64,000 nucleotides of DNA from Diplolepis rosae (GCA_030998225.1 JAPYXD010000680.1:10850001-10914000), one strand, 5' to 3'. Shown: positions 11,601 through 22,536, counted from the first letter of the stretch. Program-made: numbers and translations. Notes: a model not told the origin generated them from the sequence alone.

Positions 11601-14600
11601 TCCATAGGCATCGCTGATGTCTCCCGACTAAAAGGAACTATAATTTTCCTAAATCCGTCAATATTTCACCGAGCTATGGTAGTTCAAGTTTTGAAAGACA
11701 CGGATTTTTTATCAAAAAATAAAAAAAGTTTCTAATTTTTTCCTCGAAAAATAATAATTTTAGAAAAAAATCGTTAATGTAAGCTCAACATCTCTTTAAA
11801 AGACCTATTTCCCTGTATTTTTTATTTTTACATTTTCAGACTTCGAACTTTCATATATGACGTCAAAGCGTGGACAATAATTTTCATCTAAATAAAATAC
11901 TCTGAAAACTTTTTGAAATACGTAATATTATTCACATATGAATTTCATTATAAAACTGTGAATAAAAGGTTTCAATATTCAAAAAAACCAAAATTACATC
12001 TTAATTTGCATACACAATTACACTTTACAATTTCTTTGCAAATTTATTGAGTTTAAATTTTAATAGAAAATCATTTTTTAAGTCTTTAAATCATCCTGAA
12101 ATTCAAAATAAAATGTTTAGATATTCATTTTAGGTGGATATTTTTAAAAATATCAAAGAAAGGAAGATAATATCTTAAATGATATATTTGGTGATTTTAA
12201 ATTTGTCGTCTGCTTCGCGCCACTTTGACACGAAGTTGACAGAAACATAATTTTCGATCTTGGCTCAACAGACCAAAGCGTGAAATCGAAGCGAGGAAGT
12301 GGGGACACACCGACACGGCGCGCTTGATTGTGTGTGCTCCCACATGGGAGCGTGGTGGGGGCCGCCAGCTCCCACGATCTGGGATTACGGTTATGAACAG
12401 CTACTTCGAAGACATAATCAGAAGGGGTTTTCACATCGCATTGTAACCGGCGACAAGAAATGGGTCCACTACGATATTCCCAAGCGCAGAAAATAATGGA
12501 GAATGCCGGGACATGCCTCCACGTCGACTATCAGATCGAATATTTACCGTGCCAAGGTCAGGCTCTGCATTTGGTGAGACCAGCTCGGTATGGTGTATTA
12601 TGGGCTGTTAAAACCGAGTGAAACCATCACAGGGGATTCGTATCGAACGCAATTGATGCGTTTCAGCCAAGCATTGAAGGAGAAACGGCCACAGTACTAA
12701 GAGAGACACGCCAAAGTTATCTTCCGGCATGACAATGTTCGGTCATATGTCGCAAAATCGGTCAAGACATACTTGGAAACGCTGAAATGGGCGGTATTAC
12801 TCAACCCTTTACCCTTACCGCTCCAGACGTTACTCCTTCCGTCTACCATTTATTTCGATCGATGGCAGACCGCCTGGCTCATCAGCATTTCTGCTCTTAT
12901 TAAGAAGTCAAGAAATGGATCGATTCGTGGACCAGCTCAAAAGCCGCATCGTTTTTTCGAGATGGTATCCGACAATTGCTAGAAAAATGGAAGAAAGTAG
13001 TGGCTAGTGGTAGATAGTACTTTGAATAATAAACAGGTAATCATTTATTAAGAATGAAGCCTCAAATTTTGGAAAAAACAGCGGAAGCAAAGTCGTACAC
13101 CTAATGCATATGGTAAACAAACCGTTTTGACACATTAGTGATTTTGTTTTGGCGTCATATACTTTTGGTTGTGTGAAAATATCCGATTTTGTGCCAAATA
13201 ATCGTCATTTGCGGGAAGTGTTGATTTTCTTCTTTTATTCGAAGAAAACAGTGGATGAAGCGCATTGAAAGCTCCAAAAAGTTTACGAAGATGCTGCTCG
13301 AAGTGAAACAACGTGCCGTGACTGGTTCCGTCGCTTTAAAGACGGTGATTTCGATGTTGACGACCGTCCGCATGAAGGAAGGCCAAAAACCTTCGAAGAC
13401 GCTGAAATGGAGGCATTGCTCGATGAAGATCCGTGCCAAACGCAAGAAGAGATTGCTTCAGCATTAGGAATTACCCGCCAAGCCATTTCCAAGCGATTGC
13501 ATGCGTTGGGAATGATTCAAAAACAAGGAACTTAGGCTCCTTATGATTTGAAGCCAAGTGACGTTGAGCATCGTTTTTTCGCCTGTGAACTGCTTCAGCC
13601 GCAAAAAAGGAAGGGTTTTCTTTATCGCATCGCGACGGGTGATGAAAAATGGATTCATTACAGCAAGCCAAAGAGAAGAAAGTCATGGGGACTGCCCGGT
13701 CATGCTTCTACGTCGTCGGCTCGGTCGAATGTACACGCTGCGAAGGTTATGCTGTGTATTTGGTGGGACCAAGTCGGTGTACTCATTATAAGCTGTTGGA
13801 ACCGAACGAAACCATTACTAGGGGACGGTATCGAACGCAATTGATGCGTTTGAGCCGAGCATTGCGCGAAAAAGTCATTCTACAGTATGACAACGCTCGG
13901 CCTCACGTTGCCAAACCCGTTAAAACCTACCTGGAAACGCTCAAATGGGGTGTCCTACCCCACCTGCCGTATTTCCCAGATATTGCGATTTCCGATCATT
14001 ACTCGTTCCGGTCGATGGCTCATGGTCTGGCTGAACAGCAGTTCCGCTCATATGAAGACATTGAAAAATGGCTTGATTCGTGGGTACCCACAAAAGATGA
14101 ACACTTTTACCGTAACTGTATTCGAGCTCTACTAGAAAGATGGGCAAAAGTTGTAGCTAATGATGGGCAATACTTTGAATGATTCATTTGTAACTATTTT
14201 CTCACAATAAAGTTGCATTTTCATCAAAGAAACCGCGGGAACTTAGTTGCGCACCTAATAATTAATTCCTACAATCTGGCATCAATATTACCTTGATTCA
14301 AATCGATAAAAACAAGAGACGAGGAAAAATGACAATAAAAAGAGGGGGAAACTTATAAAATCCATTTAGCATTTACTGATTGAAAATTTCATACAGGACG
14401 AATCACGTACTGTGGTAGGAGCGGATAATACAGATAAATACCCTTACTTTTTGGGAACAGCATTCAGAACAGTTGAAGAATAAATATGAAAATTTATTCT
14501 GCAAAAAGTAGCAAGAAGAAAAATAAATTCAATTTACTTTCCTCGTTCCGTCACTCTATGGACCGAAAAAGTCTAAATTAAAATGATAATTGAAAAACAT

Positions 14601-17600
14601 TATTCGAAGTTAGCAATTAACGCGTATGACAGTTATTATTGTTATTTTTCTCAGTAATCTCCACTGCGACTCAAAGTAAACATTCCTACACGGAGAAAAA
14701 AAAATCTGACTACACTGAAAGAAATACTTGGGATTTATCAGCCATATGAATATAGCTGAATGTTTTTAAATAATTCAAAAAAATATATTTGACAGTTAAC
14801 CAAAAATATTGCTGCAATAGTAATTCATATGGTTGGAATACACACACAGGCTGAACTGATACAAGCAAACCTTGGTTTTCGGTAAACCTCCAATATAATA
14901 TAGGTCAAGGAACCACAATTATGTTTGTATCGTCGAATTTTTTTTTCAGTGTATAATAGCAGAACGAATCGTCGTGCATAGTTCTTTCTGAAATAAATAT
15001 TTTTGATTTGACAGTCCTCATTCCTGTCAAAACAGTAATCTCTGCTGTTTTTTTTTCTCCGTGATATCAGACATACGATTAATCAATACAACTAAAAATT
15101 GTTCATGACGCCAAAGATGCAATTATTTTTAGGGTAAATAAATAATACCAAAAATAAATAAATACATAATAAAAATTGAATTGTTTTTGTTATTTTTCAT
15201 TCAAATATTTTGGAAATGTACCTGTAATAAATCTAACTCACATTATTAAAATACCTTTTAATTATCGACGAATAATTAATATCAATATTCCTTGAAATTA
15301 CATTTAAAAGTAAATCCTTCTGAAATTAATCTTTACGCTGTATTATCTCTATTTGATAGTTCAAAGTCATTTTGCAATAAAAGAAATAATTTGGCGGTAC
15401 AAACATAATTCTAATTCCATAAACAAATTACTGTTGATATTATATCAGACATTTACCAGAAACCCAAGTTTTTTTGTACCAATATAGCACTGCATGGGAA
15501 TTTCAGCCATGTAAGTTACTATTGCAGCAATATTTTTTGTTCGAAACCGGGATATGTAAAACCGGCTTTCCAGTGTACATTATATTTTATTATATAAACG
15601 GAGAAATACATGTGTGGAAATTTCACGCATCATACTCGCTGCCTGAATACGGCTCTAAGTATTTAAATATTTCATATACCGTCCACTGAAGAATGACGGC
15701 AGTCCTAGAAAATTTCTTTGACCTCATTTCCCAGTGGCCTATATAAGAAACCTTCAGAAACGTTATACTCTATCCAAAATTCAAGTATGATGCGCGAAAT
15801 TTCGACGTACCTATTTTTTTCATATTTTACCTACCATGATAAGTCCAACGTCATGGTCGTTTCGTGGACGTCTCGAACTCGTATAAAATTCTGTCACGTA
15901 CGCAATTTTAAAAATATTGATTTTTTGTCCGATTTTTAAATCAGAGTTTCCAAGTACGGCAGTACCTCTCTGCAAGTCCTCTTCTATACCTTCTCCAATA
16001 TACCATGCACATATATTTGTAGTTAAAAGAAATCCGTTTTGGAACATTCCTGAACTACAAATGTGTAAACCGTTTAGTTGCAAAGAGGCCATGTATTTGA
16101 ATTGATTCAGTTCTGCAGGTTTTCCATGGAATATTTTACTTTCCAATTGATATGAACTTTCTTCCGTATGTTTACCTTGAAATTAATTATTATTCATGAA
16201 TCAATAAATACATACATATATTAGTTGTGTGGTTCAGGGTGAGAGTGGCCGGAGTCCAATTTTCAAAGGAATTGAAGTAATAGTATTTTTAGTTCAATCA
16301 GTTGAAGATCTGTTTTTAATGGCATGTGATTCAGTCAATAGCATCAGCGGTAAAGCTGGTAAAGCCAATGGACTATAGGACCAAAAGGTTCTTGCATCGA
16401 CTGGACACAAAATTTTACTGATTAAGGTAATACTTGTCTCATATTCAGTACGCAATTGACTGCATAACATCTGGCACTAAGTTTACTGTTCGAATTCGAA
16501 AGTTCGCCAGCAAGCTAAGGACAAGTGATCACACACTTAAAGGGGGAGCTTTATGTGAAATTAAATTTTTTTGCAATTTTTTATTGCTTCAAAAATTTAT
16601 TTACTATCTCAACAATATATCCCCAAAGTTTTAAACCCAAGAGAAAATTCTGAAGGTCTTTAAGAAGTCACCAAAGTAATGCGCTTCAATGGTACTTTTC
16701 AAGACCGAAAACTTTAAACGCGTTTTTCTCAAAACGTTAATTTTTTCGCGCCGGGGAATGTAGTTCAAAAACTAATGAACCGATCGACTTGAAATTTTGA
16801 ACAAATATTATTTAAATTACTGGTCATCGAATGGACATAAATATACATTAAAATTATTGTAGCAAATACTGTTTTTATCGATTTATTTCAAATATAAAAA
16901 CTTCATTTTTTTAAAATGTCCCAACATTTTGATACTTTCTATAGTCAATATTATCATGAACTTTATTCTGATTTGATAAATTTTTTGATTTTTCTGGAAA
17001 AAATTCTTAAAAAAGCAGTTGTTTACATGAGACTCCACCCTTAAGAAGTAAAAAAACTATTTACTATGAGAAATCACGTTACGAGGGTGGATTGAAAACT
17101 TCGCAGCCTCATATAGAAATAATTTTAATATTTACATAAAAAAACTCCTATCATGTTCTCTCATTCTTCAGTTGTGACTGTGTAAAGCTTCATAACTGTG
17201 CTCTTAACGGTTTAGAAGTTACACCAATTTACGTGGGAACTAGTCAGACTTTTTGTGGAAACAGACAAAATCAAGCAACGCGTTGTCATGAAGTATCTGC
17301 ATAAAAACGAGTTAACTGCGAAACAAATCCATGAAGACATCAAGGTGACTAGGATAATCTTCTCCATCATATACAATGGTTAAAGGTTGGGCGGATGAGT
17401 TCAAACGTGGTTGAGAGAGTATTAAATATGACCCTCACAGTAGATGGCCTTCGACGTCAACGGTCCAAGAAAACATTAAAGAAATATGTGATCTGATTAT
17501 TAGAGAGTGCAGATTAAAAATAAGAGAGATAGCTACACCGTAAAAAGTCCTAATTCTATGGTGGCCTTCTGTTTAGTTTTAGCTTAAATTAGGCCGATGA

Positions 17601-20600
17601 CTGAAATTAATTAGAAAAATTGTCTTGAAGGTAGTCTTTATATGTTCCTAACTGGAACCAAAACTCAAATATAGCTACTTTCAAGTGCGTTGTACATAAA
17701 TCGAGCCCAAATTTTCCTAAGACATGAAGAAAGATCTTTTAAGCTTGGAAGAAGAATTAAGTGCATACCTTACTGGAAAGATATAATTCAATTCAATAGA
17801 AAAATTCAAAATGCTACAAAAACGCGATTCGGTATGATGAGAATTCTAACAAATTAAATCATGCTTTTTTCTTTTTGTATCAAATTCAATCAACTTTCCT
17901 AACACTGTGAGCAATAATCGCAGAATGCAACAAAACTCTTTGAATCTTTGCTGCACGTTATAAAATATACTAAAAAAATGAAATACACCTCGCATCACTT
18001 GTAAATTTATTTTGATGAATCTGAATCAGTAGAAAACTACTAATTGAAATCGTGTAGAGTCGTTTACCTACTGCTTTAGTAATTGACATTTTTGACATTC
18101 TGTCAAAAAGGTACCGGAAATTGATCATTCAAAAAGCCCGCTTAAAGAGATTGTCGAAAAACTTTTTAATGCTAAAATGGCACCACTGTTCTCTATACTG
18201 ACGTGGAGTTCGAAAGCGGTCTGTCATTTTGTTTGTCCATAGTGCTCGATGTTGTCAGTTTATCTGCAGTGTGTTTCGCGATTTTTCCAATGGATAAAAA
18301 TGTCGAACAAAAAATTTGTCTCAAATTTTGGATTACAAATGGAATTTCGTGTGCGGAATCGCTGAAAATGTTAGGGACGGCTTAAGGTGAATCGACTTTA
18401 TCAAAAACACGTGCATATGAGTGGTACAGTGCATTCAAAAGCGTTTAAGATGTGGTGGAAGATTTGCTTTGCTCTGGTCAGCCATCAACGTCTTCAACTG
18501 AAGTTACCCGTGTGGAAACTGCCCTGGTTAGCCCCATTACAAAAAGGTTTATGGCCGGATCCCTGTCGGGCAAACTCGGGCTGTATTGCATGGCCGGGAA
18601 CTGGGTGGAAATCGTCCGGGTTGACTCGTGACCAGACCGGGTCAAGTCGGGAACCGGCAGAATCAACCCAGGATGAAGTTCATTGTCAGAAACTACCCGG
18701 GAACTAGTCGGGCACTAGTCAAGTACCTTGCCGAAAGTCTCGGATTGGGAATTTATTCCAAACCAATGCGACCCATTCAGAAATCTGCTTCTGAACCAAT
18801 CTGAGTTATTCCGAAATAATCCGAAGCCAGTTGCAATTCGTATTAATCAGAGGCCCATTTAAAATCAATCCGAACTCTTAATCCAAATGAATCCGACCAA
18901 TCCGAATCAGTCCAAACTTTCAATCCGAATGGATCCGAATGAATCCGAAATTTACCGGATTTATTCGGATTGAAATTTCAGATTGATTTTTAAATTGGCT
19001 TCGGGTTAATTCGGATTGAAAATTTGCTTTGGAGTCATTCGTAATAACTTGGTTTAGTTCGGAATCAGATTCCGGACTGGCTCGGAATAGTGCTGATTGA
19101 TTCGGAATGAATTTCAATCCGGAACTTTCGCCAGGGTGAACCTATATGATGTTTAAAATTTTTAAAAAATTTTCAAAGATGTTACGCAGTAGTTTTCCTT
19201 AAGGGAATGTGTTCGGGTGCTTTGAACCATTTAGCGAAAGCGTGGTCTTTGTCGTTTGTTTTCTTTTGTGTTCGTTTACTTATCTTAGTAGGCTCTGCGC
19301 TGACCTTTAAGATTAACATCGAGCAGGTATAAAAATTAATTACCCTCTCCTACGATGTTCGGTTGGGATGTTTAGTTATGGGACTTCCCTTTGGGTTTTT
19401 GTTTAAAATGGGGGAGATTTAGTTACATTTCACCCTTGGCAACGAGAGGGATCCTCGACAGGACAGTGAAACGTGCCGTTACTTTTCTCTTCTTGAAGAA
19501 AGGCTTGTGGATTACGCGTGTGCCCCTGTAGATTGTGTACGAAGTGGGTAACAGTGTTTAGTGTCCGAAGCATATTCGAAGCGGATTGAGTGAGTTTTGA
19601 AATCTTTTGACAGCGCTCTGAGCATTGTTCTAGGCAATGCCAGAGATTGGCAGAGTGAACGAAGAAAGCGAATTGTCGGAAGAGCTCTGTCAACTAATCG
19701 CATTAAGAAGCCACATCGTCAAGAAGAAAGTGAAACTGACAGTGAATTGCAATTTAAAATTATTACTGCGATTAAAAAGTATATTAACGAGTTTATTCCA
19801 AAATAATTTGTAATGATCACTAATTATTATCCATCCTCTAATAATTTTCAAACTAATTTTAATGCTACTAAGAACACCTCTAAAAACATCCATAAAAGGG
19901 CTGGGTAGCCCGGCCGGTTCCTGACCAGCCTTTATGTCGGGAACATAACCAAACCAGCGTGACGTTTCTGGCGGGTTCCTGGGCGGATAGCCCGACCGGT
20001 TCCCGGTTACAACTAGGGCTATCCGTCCGGATCTCGATCAGTTTCCTGGTTCGATTGACACACGGGTAACAACGCCAAAATCAAGGAAATGGTGACTAAA
20101 AATCGTCATTTAAGTTCAAAAGAGATAGCTGCGGAACTTTCTGTGCCTCACGAATTAATTCATACCATTTTAAATGATTGTTTAGGCATAAAACGCGTTG
20201 CTGCTCGACGAATTCCGAAAAACCTAAATTTTTTTCAAAAACTCAATGGCGTAAAAGCCAAACTCAACGAATATCATTGAACAACCACGGATTTCACCTG
20301 ATATGGCTCCGTCCGACTTTTCCCTCTTTCCAAAACTCAAATTGCCACTTCGACGTACCCGTTTTCAGTCGATAGAAGTCATAAAAGAGAATTCGTGGCG
20401 AGAACTGAAGTCGATTCCATAAAATGCGTTTAAAAAATGTTTTAATGATTGGATTATTCATTGGCATACGTGTATTATTTCGGGAGGGGCTTCTTTGAAG
20501 GCGGTAAGATAAATTTGGTTGAACATTAAATAGTTTGTGTTTTATTGACCACTTGCCGGTACTTTTTTGACAGAATGTATACTATATAGTCTAGTCAAAC

Positions 20601-22536
20601 CCTATTAGCGCCTAACTTCAAATAGGGACAAATCGGGCAATTTCTATATAGGCATGATTTTAAAGTTAGAAGTAAGAAAAGTGCGTTTGATTTAAAGCGC
20701 GACTAAAGAAAACATAGGGGTTATAATTTCTCAAGTGACCCTTCCCAAAAATTTCAAGTTTCCAGATCGAGTTCAAATTGTCTCAATTTATTGTCTCATT
20801 GAATAGAATGCCCCATGTCAAAATTCAGGTACATCAAACAATTAGTTCGAGCATGCGCGAAGGTGAAATTCTTTACTATAACTTTCGCCCCGTGGCTTCG
20901 AATGCCTGTAACTATAATCGTACTATACGCAAATAACTTCTATACCAGGTCTTTGGATTCCGATTTTTATGCAATTTTCGATAATAACAAATAAAAAATC
21001 CCAAACTCAAAATTTGACAAAAATTTTTAAAAATAAAACCACTTTTAGACAGGCCAGAAAGTCTTTTAAAATTTAGAATTCTCAACGTTTGAAAATTGGA
21101 TATACAATTCTTTAAAAAGTATAAAACATTCAAGAAATAATCCTGAAGTGTTCATTAAATTTCTGAGAACGTAGTACAAGAATTCGTATAACAATCTTGT
21201 ATGAAAATTTCGAAGATAGTACGATAATAGTTGCAGGCATTAATAGGCAATGTGCGCGAAATATAGTGAAAACTTCCACCTTTGCGCATGCGCGAACTAA
21301 TAAAGGGTTTCCCAATAGGGGTGATATGATTTTGAATGTCCCTATCGGGCTCATTTGAACTGAAATTTTTGACGTCTGCTGTCAGTTGTCATCAGTAAGG
21401 TTTGCCATTTAATCATGAGTAGTTTCACGCTTCCACAACGTTCGGAAATTGTCCAATTATTTTATCAAAATTCGAGAAGTTTTGTTGGTGTTCAAAGAGC
21501 ATATCGTGCAAAATATGGTCGTCATTCTGCTCCATCCGCGCTCTCAATTCGTCGAATAATCGATAAGTTGGAGAGTGAATTTACTCTATTGGATACTAAG
21601 CCTAAAAATCGTATGCGTACCGCACGTTCTGCACAGAATATAGCCGCCGAACAGGCCAGTATCGAGGAAAACCGTGAATTGTCCGTGCCACGCCGATCTC
21701 AGGAATTGGGCCTGTCCAGGATGACTATCTGGCGTATTTTGCGATTGGATCTTGGCCTGCATCCCTATAAGATGATTCTGGCCCAAGAACTGAAGCCTAA
21801 TGACCATCGTTTGCGTCGGGAGTTCGCGGATTGGGCTCTGGAATCAATTGAAAATGATCCCAATTTTCATCAAAAAATCATCTTTTCTGATGAGGCGCAT
21901 TTTTGGCTCAAGTCTCGGGGGACATTTGGCCGATATATTGTTTAAATCATAAATGGCATAGAAGATCCAATATAATAAAAAAGATTTCGATCAATTCCGA
22001 ATGAATATTCAGTGTTTTTTTTCAATTTCAAAACATATCACCCTTATTGGGAAACCCTTTATAACTACAAAAATGGAAAAACTTGATAATTAAAACTATA
22101 AAAAAAATTAAAACTATGACTAAAAATTCAGAAAATATGGTGACATTATTTTTAGAAAACTGTATATTGAACATAAAATTATACTTATTATTCCTGATAA
22201 CAAAATGATAACATTTTATTTCATACATTTTTTCCCAAAGGTTTTTTCTCATTTTCTAAGGTTTATGACTGTCTATCATGAAGGAATACAACCACGATTT
22301 CTATTTGAAAAAGGAAACTTAACCTAATTTTCTTACAATCTCTCTCAATACGAATAATTTTTGTTTCGAACAATGTTTTCGTGCGATATGTATTTCTTGA
22401 GTTTTTCAACAGCCTTAAGTTAAATAAGTCGCTCTGTATATAGAAAATATATTAAAATATTTCTGACAGTGTACTTACTTGTCAAGTCAGCAATGGTCAT
22501 GACGGCACAGAGCAAAGAGGAAATAATATACTTCAT
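5425..22536 (-). CDS. Serine protease homologue SPH-B, complete four-exon gene
   Basis: Joining 22536-22479, 16175-15835, 6746-6459 and 5673-5425 gives about 311 residues with consistent phases (1, 0, 0) and GT/AG borders. Residues 1-19 form a signal peptide (MKYIISSLLCAVMTIADLT). Residues 33-37 (KIFHG) match the K/R-IVGG activation site. The chymotrypsin His position is Ile74 (LLTTNICAWY). The Asp position is retained (Asp128, NDHDVGLIM). The Ser position is Val232 (GDVGSPLTKF). The protein is therefore secreted and keeps the fold, but should be inactive as a protease. Cys42/58 equivalents remain (Cys59, Cys75); those for 136-201 and 191-220 are missing. The C-terminus is longer than in C-E, with two extra Cys. 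Intron 2 (9 kb) and intron 1 (6.3 kb) are swollen by transposons. Role unknown; clip-less SPHs often act as regulators, decoys or venom/digestive proteins. Confidence 0.8.
5861..6020. repeat. Palindromic MITE with GAAGCCGAG repeats
   Basis: The outer ends tatgtgcctaggcgcata and tgtgcattggcacata are inverted relatives, and inner tgctcgcagga and tcctgcgagca match exactly. The loop holds several copies of gaagccgag. It lies in SPH-B intron 3 and explains most of that intron's extra length. It has no coding capacity. Confidence 0.6.
6423..6444. repeat. (AT)n microsatellite
   Basis: An uninterrupted AT dinucleotide run of about 11 units lies just downstream of the donor of SPH-B exon 3, inside the intron. 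Confidence 0.9.
6459..6746 (-). CDS. SPH-B exon 3 (second barrel)
   Basis: The exon has 96 codons between the acceptor gttgtag and the donor gtaatt. It encodes LAGNIDYENVNSL, then IVCGWGTVNKDDDKF, LHCMPLNLRTDTFC and LICGQEKV. GWG and the Cys168/182 equivalents are kept. It has exactly the same length as exon 3 of SPH-C, -D and -E. Confidence 0.85.
7100..8800 (-). mobile_element. CACTA/EnSpm-like transposase remnant
   Basis: The largest open piece (7797-8543, 248 codons) includes LGFQTSFSSNYPFQFC, then LLTVDAMHDILEGVADYDSS and KMSASE-like LQMSASESQCFLLNIGVL near the end. Upstream (8560-8760) a shifted frame reads KGCYIPPEEIKIDEND. Downstream (7545-7760) ETLVETYLKKLSEMFPGCLK and KPKHHFLLH follow, after stops. 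This order (MHDLLEGV, MSASE, then LKPKHHFL-HYP) is typical of CACTA-like transposon proteins of insects and cnidarians. Frameshifts and stops mark it as a pseudogene. It sits in SPH-B intron 2. Superfamily assignment is moderate. Confidence 0.55.
9039..9139. repeat. Hairpin with ~34-bp near-perfect arms
   Basis: The left arm starts tttacaaatttttcaaatca and continues through tttcagtcgattat. The right arm (9105-9139) is its exact inverse. A loop of about 30 bases separates them. It directly precedes the tRNA-like element but is not part of that element's second copy. Confidence 0.85.
9180..9296 (+). repeat. Small hairpin-ended element carrying a tRNA-like body (copy 1)
   Basis: The ends ttctgtgagaaaa and, inverted, ttctgtgaaaaaa pair. 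Inside, 9203-9274 resembles a tRNA. It has a D arm (GCTC..GAGC), an anticodon stem TTCGA/TCGAA with loop CCGGCAA (anticodon GGC, Ala) and a T arm CTGGG/CCCAG with seven-base loop. The acceptor stem pairs at only five of seven positions, and C replaces the universal T33. It is probably not a working tRNA. A close copy is at 52585-52703, so this is a repeat, perhaps a tRNA-derived SINE or MITE. Confidence 0.7.
9996..10613. mobile_element. TTAA-flanked MITE with GGGGGTCGTCTACC termini
   Basis: TTAA at 9992-9995 and 10614-10617 flanks inverted ends GGG(T/G)GTCGTCTACCTTCGCG. The 618-base interior has no ORF. TTAA duplication is typical of piggyBac-like transposition, but the termini start with G rather than CCC, so the superfamily is left open. 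Confidence 0.65.
10671..11885. mobile_element. Long foldback element, ~400-base arms
   Basis: The left arm starts tattgtccacgctgtgacgt and the right arm ends acgtcaaagcgtggacaata. Homology continues inwards (for example aaattattatttttcga and gcaactttgtggaaaaaa on the left, inverted on the right) to about 11070 and 11390. Reading frames in the arms are mirror images of each other and are not genes. It immediately follows the TTAA MITE in SPH-B intron 2. Confidence 0.7.
12360..13104 (+). mobile_element. Truncated mariner remnant
   Basis: The translation contains GFSHRIVTGDKKWVHYDIPK (12427-12486), then pieces matching mariner VMLCIWW, LLKPSETIT and LMRFSQALKEK, and a scrambled C-terminus ending in GRYFE-like sequence near 13015. 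The 5' half is absent. Its 3' terminus gtacacctaa (13095-13104) resembles that of the next mariner, which begins immediately. The two are related but clearly diverged. Confidence 0.65.
13105..14258 (+). mobile_element. mariner (DD34D), frameshifted, TIR TTAGGTGCGC type
   Basis: The N-terminus (about 13170-13520) reads VPNNRHLREVLIFFF and TQEEIASALGITRQAISKRL. The first Asp is in ATGDEKWIHYSKPK (about 13640). After a frame change near 13780 come VILQYDNARPHVAKPV and IAISDHYSFRSMAHGLAEQQ. Thirty-four residues separate the second and third Asp (DD34D). At least two stops and one frameshift break it. The 3' end cttagttgcgcacctaa is intact and followed by TA. The 5' inverted repeat is missing at the junction with the neighbouring mariner. 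A minus-strand relative is at 55520-56453. Confidence 0.8.
14713..14951. mobile_element. MITE, CACTGAAAGAAAT family (copy 1)
   Basis: The 239-base element starts CACTGAAAGAAATACTTGGG, ends in a T-rich run plus CAGTG, and is flanked by TA. It is about 95% alike to 40132-40371 over its whole length. No ORF is present. Confidence 0.75.
15835..16175 (-). CDS. SPH-B exon 2 (first barrel)
   Basis: The exon has 113 codons plus two bases. The acceptor is ttaatttcaag and the donor follows ATG (gtaggtaaa). It encodes SKIFHGKPAELNQFKYMASL, GLHICSSGMFQNGFLLTTNI and NDHDVGLIM. The active-site His is Ile and the Asp is present. It lies 9 kb from exon 3 but is the only exon-2-like sequence before the next gene. 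Confidence 0.85.
16541..17040. mobile_element. TTAA-flanked MITE with AGGGGGAGC termini
   Basis: TTAA at 16537-16540 and 17041-17044 flanks aggggg-gct-tatg and, inverted, gggtggagtctcatg. The 500-base interior is AT-rich and non-coding. It is a different family from 9996-10613, although both use TTAA. Confidence 0.5.
17265..17545 (+). mobile_element. mariner N-terminal fragment
   Basis: The translation QIKQRVVMKYLHKNELTAKQ, then YTMVKGWADEFKRG, a stop, and RWPSTSTVQENIKEICDLI matches the helix-turn-helix region of mariner transposases. No catalytic region follows. Confidence 0.65.
17703..18095. repeat. Duplicated flank of a mariner (inverse copy at 34934-35318)
   Basis: About 390 bases, from gcccaaattttcctaagaca to the mariner border, recur inverted at 34934-35318 with high identity. 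Both copies adjoin the same end of a related mariner. The flank has no recognisable coding sequence. Confidence 0.8.
18507..20066. mobile_element. TA-flanked element with CCCGTGTG termini inside the mariner
   Basis: TA at 18505-18506 and 20067-20068 surrounds inverted ends CCCGTGTG/CACACGGG. The outer 150-190 bases on each side are rich in CCGGG and GGTTCCCGG and partly inverted to each other. The inside holds a foldback (18726-19136) and 19200-19900, which includes a 69-codon plus-strand ORF (19597-19806) with a basic stretch and an acidic stretch. No transposase is seen. Confidence 0.6.
18726..19136. repeat. Foldback built of AATCCGAA/TTCGGATT repeats
   Basis: The left half carries many AATCCGAA-like units and the right half carries TTCGGATT. 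The borders ccttgccgaaagt and, inverted, ccctggcgaaagt match. The axis is near 18955. It could form a long, imperfect hairpin of about 400 bases. Confidence 0.7.
20841..21301. repeat. Foldback repeat, ~100-base arms
   Basis: attagttcgagcatgcgcga at 20841 and its inverse gcgcatgcgcgaactaa at 21285-21301 begin arms that also share atgcctg-aactat-atcgtact. The right arm abuts the DD41D element at 21303. Confidence 0.65.
21303..22059 (+). mobile_element. DD41D-type element, C-terminal half deleted
   Basis: Inverted ends AAGGGTTTCCCAATA(A)GGG are flanked by TA at 21301-21302 and 22060-22061. The ORF 21415-21945 (176 codons) starts MSSFTLPQRSEIVQLFYQNS. It has the helix-turn-helix region (SVPRRSQELGLSRMTIWRIL) and ends shortly after the first catalytic Asp (IIFSDEAHFWL). 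The second and third catalytic residues are deleted. It is related to, but distinct from, the elements at 17-930 and 35577-36712. Confidence 0.85.
22479..22536 (-). CDS. SPH-B exon 1 (signal peptide)
   Basis: The exon encodes MKYIISSLLCAVMTIADLT plus one base, then the donor gtaagta. The start is the only ATG of the exon and aligns with the starts of A, C and D. Confidence 0.85.

Larger units (their letters stand above)
18096..20577 (+). mobile_element. mariner (TIR CATTCTGTCAAAAAAGTACC) split by a 1.56-kb insertion
   Basis: The N-terminal part reads EQKICLKFWITNGISCAESL (about 18309-18370). After the insertion (18507-20066), EMVTKNRHLSSKEIAAELSV, HTILNDCLGIKRVAAR and PRISPDMAPSDFSLFPKLKL-like sequence follow (about 20089-20345). 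The catalytic centre between them is deleted. Inverted ends are present at 18096 and 20577, the right one followed by TA. A shorter sibling is at 34012-34933. Confidence 0.8.
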
